Source of the DNA: Saccharum officinarum
Lineage: Eukaryota > Streptophyta > Magnoliopsida > Poales > Poaceae
Assembly: GCA_020631735.1 (NCBI GenBank)
Contig: CM036162.1
Location: 90,320,401-90,384,400, forward strand
Reading direction: 5' to 3'
DNA length: 64,000 nt
Below, piece after piece: positions 60,326-64,000 of the stretch. A program made the position numbers and the translations under genes. The notes under the pieces were generated by a model. The model ran no database searches. It saw nothing but the letters and a program-made list of their open reading frames with translations, and was not told the origin of the DNA. Each line of letters opens with the position of its first letter. Position 1 is the first letter of the stretch.

Positions 60326-61432
60326 CTCCCTCCTTTCAAATATCTAGAGCATATTAGGCTTGGACGCGATGACCAAGGAGCATGGAAACATGCAGCCACG
60401 AGCGCCGCTTTTCATTTAATCGCAGGGCTACATGATGGAGATCATGAAGCATAACGGCGGCCAGCACTACAACATCCCTCACATGAGAAAGAAGACCCTT
60501 GAGCGCCAAGGATGTCTTCCTATCACTCTAAAGTGCCCTTTGCAGCTTCACAATCAAGCCATGGAATTCATCACAACTTAGAATTAGGATGGAGTTGCAT
60601 TGTAGGATCAAGTTGAGGAATTAGTCTTCTTCCTTGTAATGTCAGCAAAGACTTTGCATTGATATGTTAGTCTCAGTTTAATCTTGAACTTGTTTGCACT
60701 ACTACGATTGAAGTACTGAAATTGCAAATGAAATTAAAAATTTAGATTACATCCAGAACTCATGTTCAACTTGTCTGCACTGACCAGATTACATCCAACT
60801 AATAGAGGCATCCTTTCCTAGCACTAGATGCCTTGATACATCGAAGGAAAAAAATCTTATAAAAAGACCTTTTCACTTCCTCTATCTTCTCATATTCAGG
60901 TGTTTCAACTGCTTCCATTGCTGATCCAAAGCCATGAATAAACCCACGGCCAATCCAAAAAAGAGTTAGTGCAGCATCGCACACGTCCTCATCATGGGAG
61001 CCATACATGCTAGGTAGATAAATGGGCAGTAGCAAGGAGGTGGCTTCATCAATCTCTTTGTCATGAAGTTCCTTGCTAACATCTTCAGAGTCTGGTGCCC
61101 AGTTCACGCCATGCACGAGACGTTGATGGCCGATGTCTCCTTCCTGGTCCATTGCAGTCGAGTTCTTCGTGGAGGCTAACACATCGACAGATGGAGTAGT
61201 ACTTGGAGGCGATGGGGAGTATTTGAAGCAACGGAAAGGCTTTGCATTCTAACGGGAGGGAACTGAGGGGCCAGTCAAAGCAACGAACAACGGCGCAGCA
61301 GTGAATGCACACGCATACGAGGAAGCGCGTGGGTGCCTGGGAACGATGCGAGGGCGTGGTCCTGGACTTAAACGATGGAGACTTTTGAAATTTTTTTTGC
61401 TAATACGCTCTAGATATTTGAAAGGAGGGAGT
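60326..61432. mobile_element. 1.1-kb Stowaway/mariner-like element with non-MITE interior
   Basis: Perfect 25-bp terminal inverted repeats begin CTCCCTCCTTTCAAATATCT. TA duplications lie at 60324-60325 and 61433-61434. The element is far longer than usual Stowaway MITEs and contains two open segments in opposite directions, with no recognisable transposase. Captured host sequence is likely. It is inserted upstream of the MULE transposase start. Confidence 0.85.
60799..61182 (-). CDS. Unrecognised 127-codon frame within the Stowaway-like element
   Basis: The minus-strand frame has a balanced, non-repetitive composition: HQRLVHGVNWAPDSEDVSKE, ATSLLLPIYLPSMYGSHDED, then LTLFWIGRGFIHGFGSAMEA and a Lys/Arg-rich tail. 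The marked start may not be an ATG; an internal Met lies near MDQEGDIG. I do not recognise a family. On the other strand at about 60433-60580, GYMMEIMKHNGGQHYNIPHM reads openly to a TAG. Either may be a captured exon of a host gene, so neither is a secure gene. Confidence 0.3.
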   Translation of the reverse strand: MLASTKNSTAMDQEGDIGHQRLVHGVNWAPDSEDVSKELHDKEIDEATSLLLPIYLPSMYGSHDEDVCDAALTLFWIGRGFIHGFGSAMEAVETPEYEKIEEVKRSFYKIFFLRCIKASSARKGCLY

Positions 61433-61434
61433 AC

Positions 61435-62259
61435 TAACTAACTATGTCAAGTAACTATCTATGTAACTAACTATATAACTATTTAACTAACTAAATAACT
61501 AAGTACCTATGTAAAGTATCCATCAATCTACATATCTATCTAAACATCTTTCTTCAAATCTTAATCTCTAATACACTAATTAACTAACTAACTAACTATT
61601 GTTAATTAAGAACAACAAAGTATTTTACCTTGCTTCAATGTAGGAGAAGCGGAGATGGTGGACAGGAGGCAGATACGGCCAGCTGCCCACTAAAGCGGCC
61701 TAATCGGCCCGTGGCCGCCGGCCACAGGAGGCCCTGTCGAGTCGGCAAGGGAGAGAGGGGCAGCAGGGCGTGGCACCTAGCATCCTGACCGAGATCGAGG
61801 GAGGCACTGATGGTCGGCGTGGCTCGAGCGGAGGGGCGCGGGCTGAGGCAGCGAGGGCAGCGCGTCCTGGCGGTGTGGCAAGGGTGGCGCTACCTAGCCG
61901 GTGCGGCCGGCTAGAGCAAAATGGATGGGGAGGCAGGGCAGGGTGGCGTGACTGGCTCCTCCCCTCGGTTGGTGCAAGACGGCCAACTGGGAAGGGTCGT
62001 CTCGTCGGCGGCGGCCTACCGGGCGGGCGGCACAGGGGCGGGGCGGGGCGGGGCGGGCCACCTTGCTGGCGGCTGGCACAGGGGCGGGGCAGGGTGGACT
62101 AGGGCGGTGTAGGGAAGGGCAGCGCGTGGTGCCACGGCCGGGAGGTAGGGGTGGCCGGAGGAGCAGGGCGTCGGTGGCGGCGGTGGCCTTCGAGCGATTG
62201 AGAAGAGAAAGGAAGAGAGGAAGAAAGAAAGAAAGGAAAATGGGCCCATATTACAGGGG
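61435..62259. other. Right interior flank of the MULE
   Basis: A run of short direct words (TAACTAACTA types) at 61440-61610 is followed by a GC-rich block at 61680-62210. The open frames there follow from GC content. It may hold the MULE transposase leader. Confidence 0.45.
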
Positions 62260-62530
62260 GCTTGATGCCACACATCTTGGCGTCAAGCATGGCGCCAAGA
62301 TCCACGGTGTCATGCTTGACGCCAATGCCCATGACGTCAAGCCCCGCGCCACATCACCACCACGTCGAACCACGTCCAGCAACCTTGGTGCCAATTACGC
62401 TGGCGTCAAGTTGTGTAACCTTGGCGCCAAGACGGATGGCGTCAAGCCGTGGGTCCAGATTCTGAAATCTTTTTGTCAGGGGCATATTTACGAGAATCTT
62501 TCGAAAGAAGGGCCAAAAAACAAAAAAGAT
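62260..62530. repeat. Right terminal inverted repeat of the MULE
   Basis: Contains CTTGGCGTCAAGCATGGCGC, then CCTTGGCGCCAAGACGG. The outer end GAGAATCTTTCGAAAGAAGG, GCCAAAAAACAAAAAAG is the complement of 39690-39740. Confidence 0.8.
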
Positions 62531-62869
62531 GGCACCACAGATCCGTAGTCGGAGGAGGCTCGCGCCGCTGGATCTGCCGCCGCTGCCCCAGCCATCGTCT
62601 GGATCTGGCCCCAGCAGCTGTGCTAAGCAGAGGGAGGGGCGCCGCCGAGCCAGGGTAGGACCGCTGCTCCTCTGGCGGGGTAGATCCGCTCCGAGATCTC
62701 CTCGATCCGCCGGCGGCTCCTTGGCCCCACGCAGGAGCTCTGCCTGGTTCTTCTAGCGCCGCCATGGCTATGGCAGAGGAGGAGGGGCTCCGTCGCATAG
62801 GAGGACGACGAGGGGGAGGAGGGGCGCCGCTGGTCCGCCGTGCCGGTGGAGGAGCTCGGGGGAGGGGAG
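62531..62869. other. GC-rich flank right of the MULE
   Basis: No recognised protein. It may be the continuation of the CACTA-like element found left of the MULE, which has similar GC-rich CTGGATC(C/T) sequence, but I cannot show this. Confidence 0.3.
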
Positions 62870-63240
62870 CAGTGGCGGAGCTGGTCAAATTTCACGCCTA
62901 GGGCCACCCACTAAGTATGTAAGATGTCTATATTAGATCAAATACCGATATTGTTGTAAAAATAATGCATAAATGCATGATTTTATATGATATTTCATTC
63001 ATATGTTCGAATCCAAACATATAATTAAGAAAATCCCATTGCAGATCTTGTGTATTGGGTGAAATGCCCAAAAATATTGAATACTAACAGTACCTGTTTA
63101 TTGTTCAAAAAATATAGGAATGGGAAATTGCGAATTTACCTCTTCTACTCTAGTAGCCTTATCAATTGCACACAATAAAATTAGCCTGCCTCTAGCAACT
63201 GTCGTGCGAGGTATGCCAGGTTGTCGACCACGCACCGCTG
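62870..63240. mobile_element. Possible hAT-type element end
   Basis: CAGTGGCGGAGCTGGTCAAA resembles the hAT end at 2144. AT-rich sequence follows, but I do not find a convincing right end. Confidence 0.35.
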
Positions 63241-64000
63241 CAGTGTGCCCGTTGAAAGCCCAAGTTTGGTTTTGGTAATTAATGACACCAAGTTGCTAAT
63301 GCCATGTGTCAAGTGTGATTAAGCTAGGCATAAGCAACATGTGATGGAGGTGGAAATGGCATGGAGAGATGGCCACAAGACCACATGATTTGGTGCATGA
63401 AATGATGAGCAAGATCACGAAGGAATGCACATAAAATGATGGACTTGATGATCAAGTGGAGGAGAAGGATCTAAGAGCACAAGGCAAAGGTATAGTCATA
63501 GGTTTTCCTTTTGCCAGTCTAAGATGAGTAGAGAAGTGATTGACCGGGTTTAGGATACATAGCCGACTATCAAGAGGGGCAATCACGGTTAGCTCGGGAA
63601 TCAAGTGCCACTAGATCAATGTCTTGAGCATATGCATTAGGATCTAGTAGAGAGCTAACATAATGCCTTGAAAAATGTTTGTGAAATTCTAACACACATG
63701 CACATGGTGGTGTACACTTGGTGGTGTTAGCACATTTGCGAAGGTGGTGGAGTTTAAGTGGTAGAGAGGGGTCGGCAGGATTCGGCGCTTTTTGGGGAAG
63801 TGAAATGCCTATTTTCTACTGCACCGAAAGTCGAAAAAGAAACGAAGGCGAATGACGGTCACTGTGGTGACCAGACGCTGCACCGGACGCGGTCGCAGTT
63901 TGACCGGACGTGTCCGGTAGTTCTCAGCAGTTGTTAGGCGCGCGAGTGTTAGGGTTTCCAACCGGCGCGTCTGGTCCCTCACGGAACCAGAGTGTCCGGT
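63241..64000 (+). mobile_element. Truncated LTR-retrotransposon terminal region at the window edge
   Basis: Non-coding sequence with AAGCCCAAGTTTGGTTTTGG near its start and repeated GACCGGACG/TGTCCGGT words near 63880-64000. This resembles the LTRs of large Copia (SIRE/Maximus-type) elements in grasses, from memory. It continues beyond the window. The left boundary is uncertain. Confidence 0.4.

Larger units (their letters stand above)
39690..62530 (-). mobile_element. Mutator-like element (MULE) of about 22.8 kb including nested insertions
   Basis: The outer 230-270 bp at each side are inverted repeats. CTTTTTTG, CGAAAGATTCTC and several TTGGCGCCAA palindromes occur in mirrored order. Inside are a MURA-type transposase (minus strand), a plant mobile domain gene and two GRF zinc-finger genes. 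A 12.2-kb Gypsy element and a 1.1-kb Stowaway-like element are nested. Without them the element would be about 9.5 kb. I could not find a matching 9-bp target duplication, so the exact ends are uncertain. Multiple stop codons show that it is dead. Confidence 0.8.

Noticed and set aside
61770..62548. Gly/Arg/Ala-rich open frames in the GC-rich block
   Set aside because: They are explained by GC content and the MULE terminal repeat; there are no domains and all frames are similarly open.

Overview
This is plant nuclear DNA, most likely from an Andropogoneae grass (sorghum, sugarcane or a relative). The evidence is short exons with GT-AG introns, many Tourist and Stowaway MITEs of grass type, LTR retrotransposons, a Mutator-like element, and a patchwork of GC-rich exons and leaders in AT-rich intergenic DNA. 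I see no bacterial features, rRNA, tRNA or CRISPR array.

Gene-bearing half (1-32 kb). A partial minus-strand reading frame runs off the left edge. A 22-exon alanyl-tRNA synthetase gene (plus strand, 1361-12549, with an in-frame upstream start at 1217) follows. A one-exon gene for a small complex I subunit of the ESSS type lies at 15495-15842. A plant-specific gar2-related, dilute-like protein gene lies at 29101-32057, with a leader intron upstream. The AlaRS introns are full of transposons: a three-element nest in intron 1, a TIR element in intron 11, and a miniature Copia element with identical LTRs in intron 12. A 243-bp MITE sits exactly at the exon 4 donor. Single-base deletions in homopolymers break the frame once in AlaRS and twice in the last exon of the gar2-related gene. 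That pattern points to sequencing error, whereas the MITE is a real structural lesion.

Between the genes (16-27 kb) I find only MITEs, a 1.3-kb foldback element nested in a MITE, and unclassified repeats.

Transposon half (33-64 kb). In order: a TIR element with a captured gene fragment, a solo LTR (34418-35617), a CACTA terminus split by another solo LTR (37845-39440), and a large Mutator-like element (about 39690-62530). The Mutator-like element carries a MURA-type transposase, a plant mobile domain gene and two GRF zinc-finger genes. Its transposase gene is split by a 12.2-kb Tat-type Gypsy element (47223-59462, target duplication CATAT) that has lost its RT/integrase core but keeps an antisense multi-exon gene. 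A 1.1-kb Stowaway-like element with a 127-codon frame lies upstream of the transposase start. Most stop codons in these elements are TAG or TAA where relatives have Gln or Trp, as expected from decay by cytosine deamination. The window ends inside the end of another retrotransposon.

I find no clearly new functional system. The most interesting items are the MITE at the AlaRS splice donor, the composite Mutator/plant-mobile-domain element, the antisense gene in the Gypsy element, and the apparent conservation of the ESSS/gar2-related gene pair with Arabidopsis. Family assignments and comparisons with Arabidopsis or other grass elements are from memory, not from a search.
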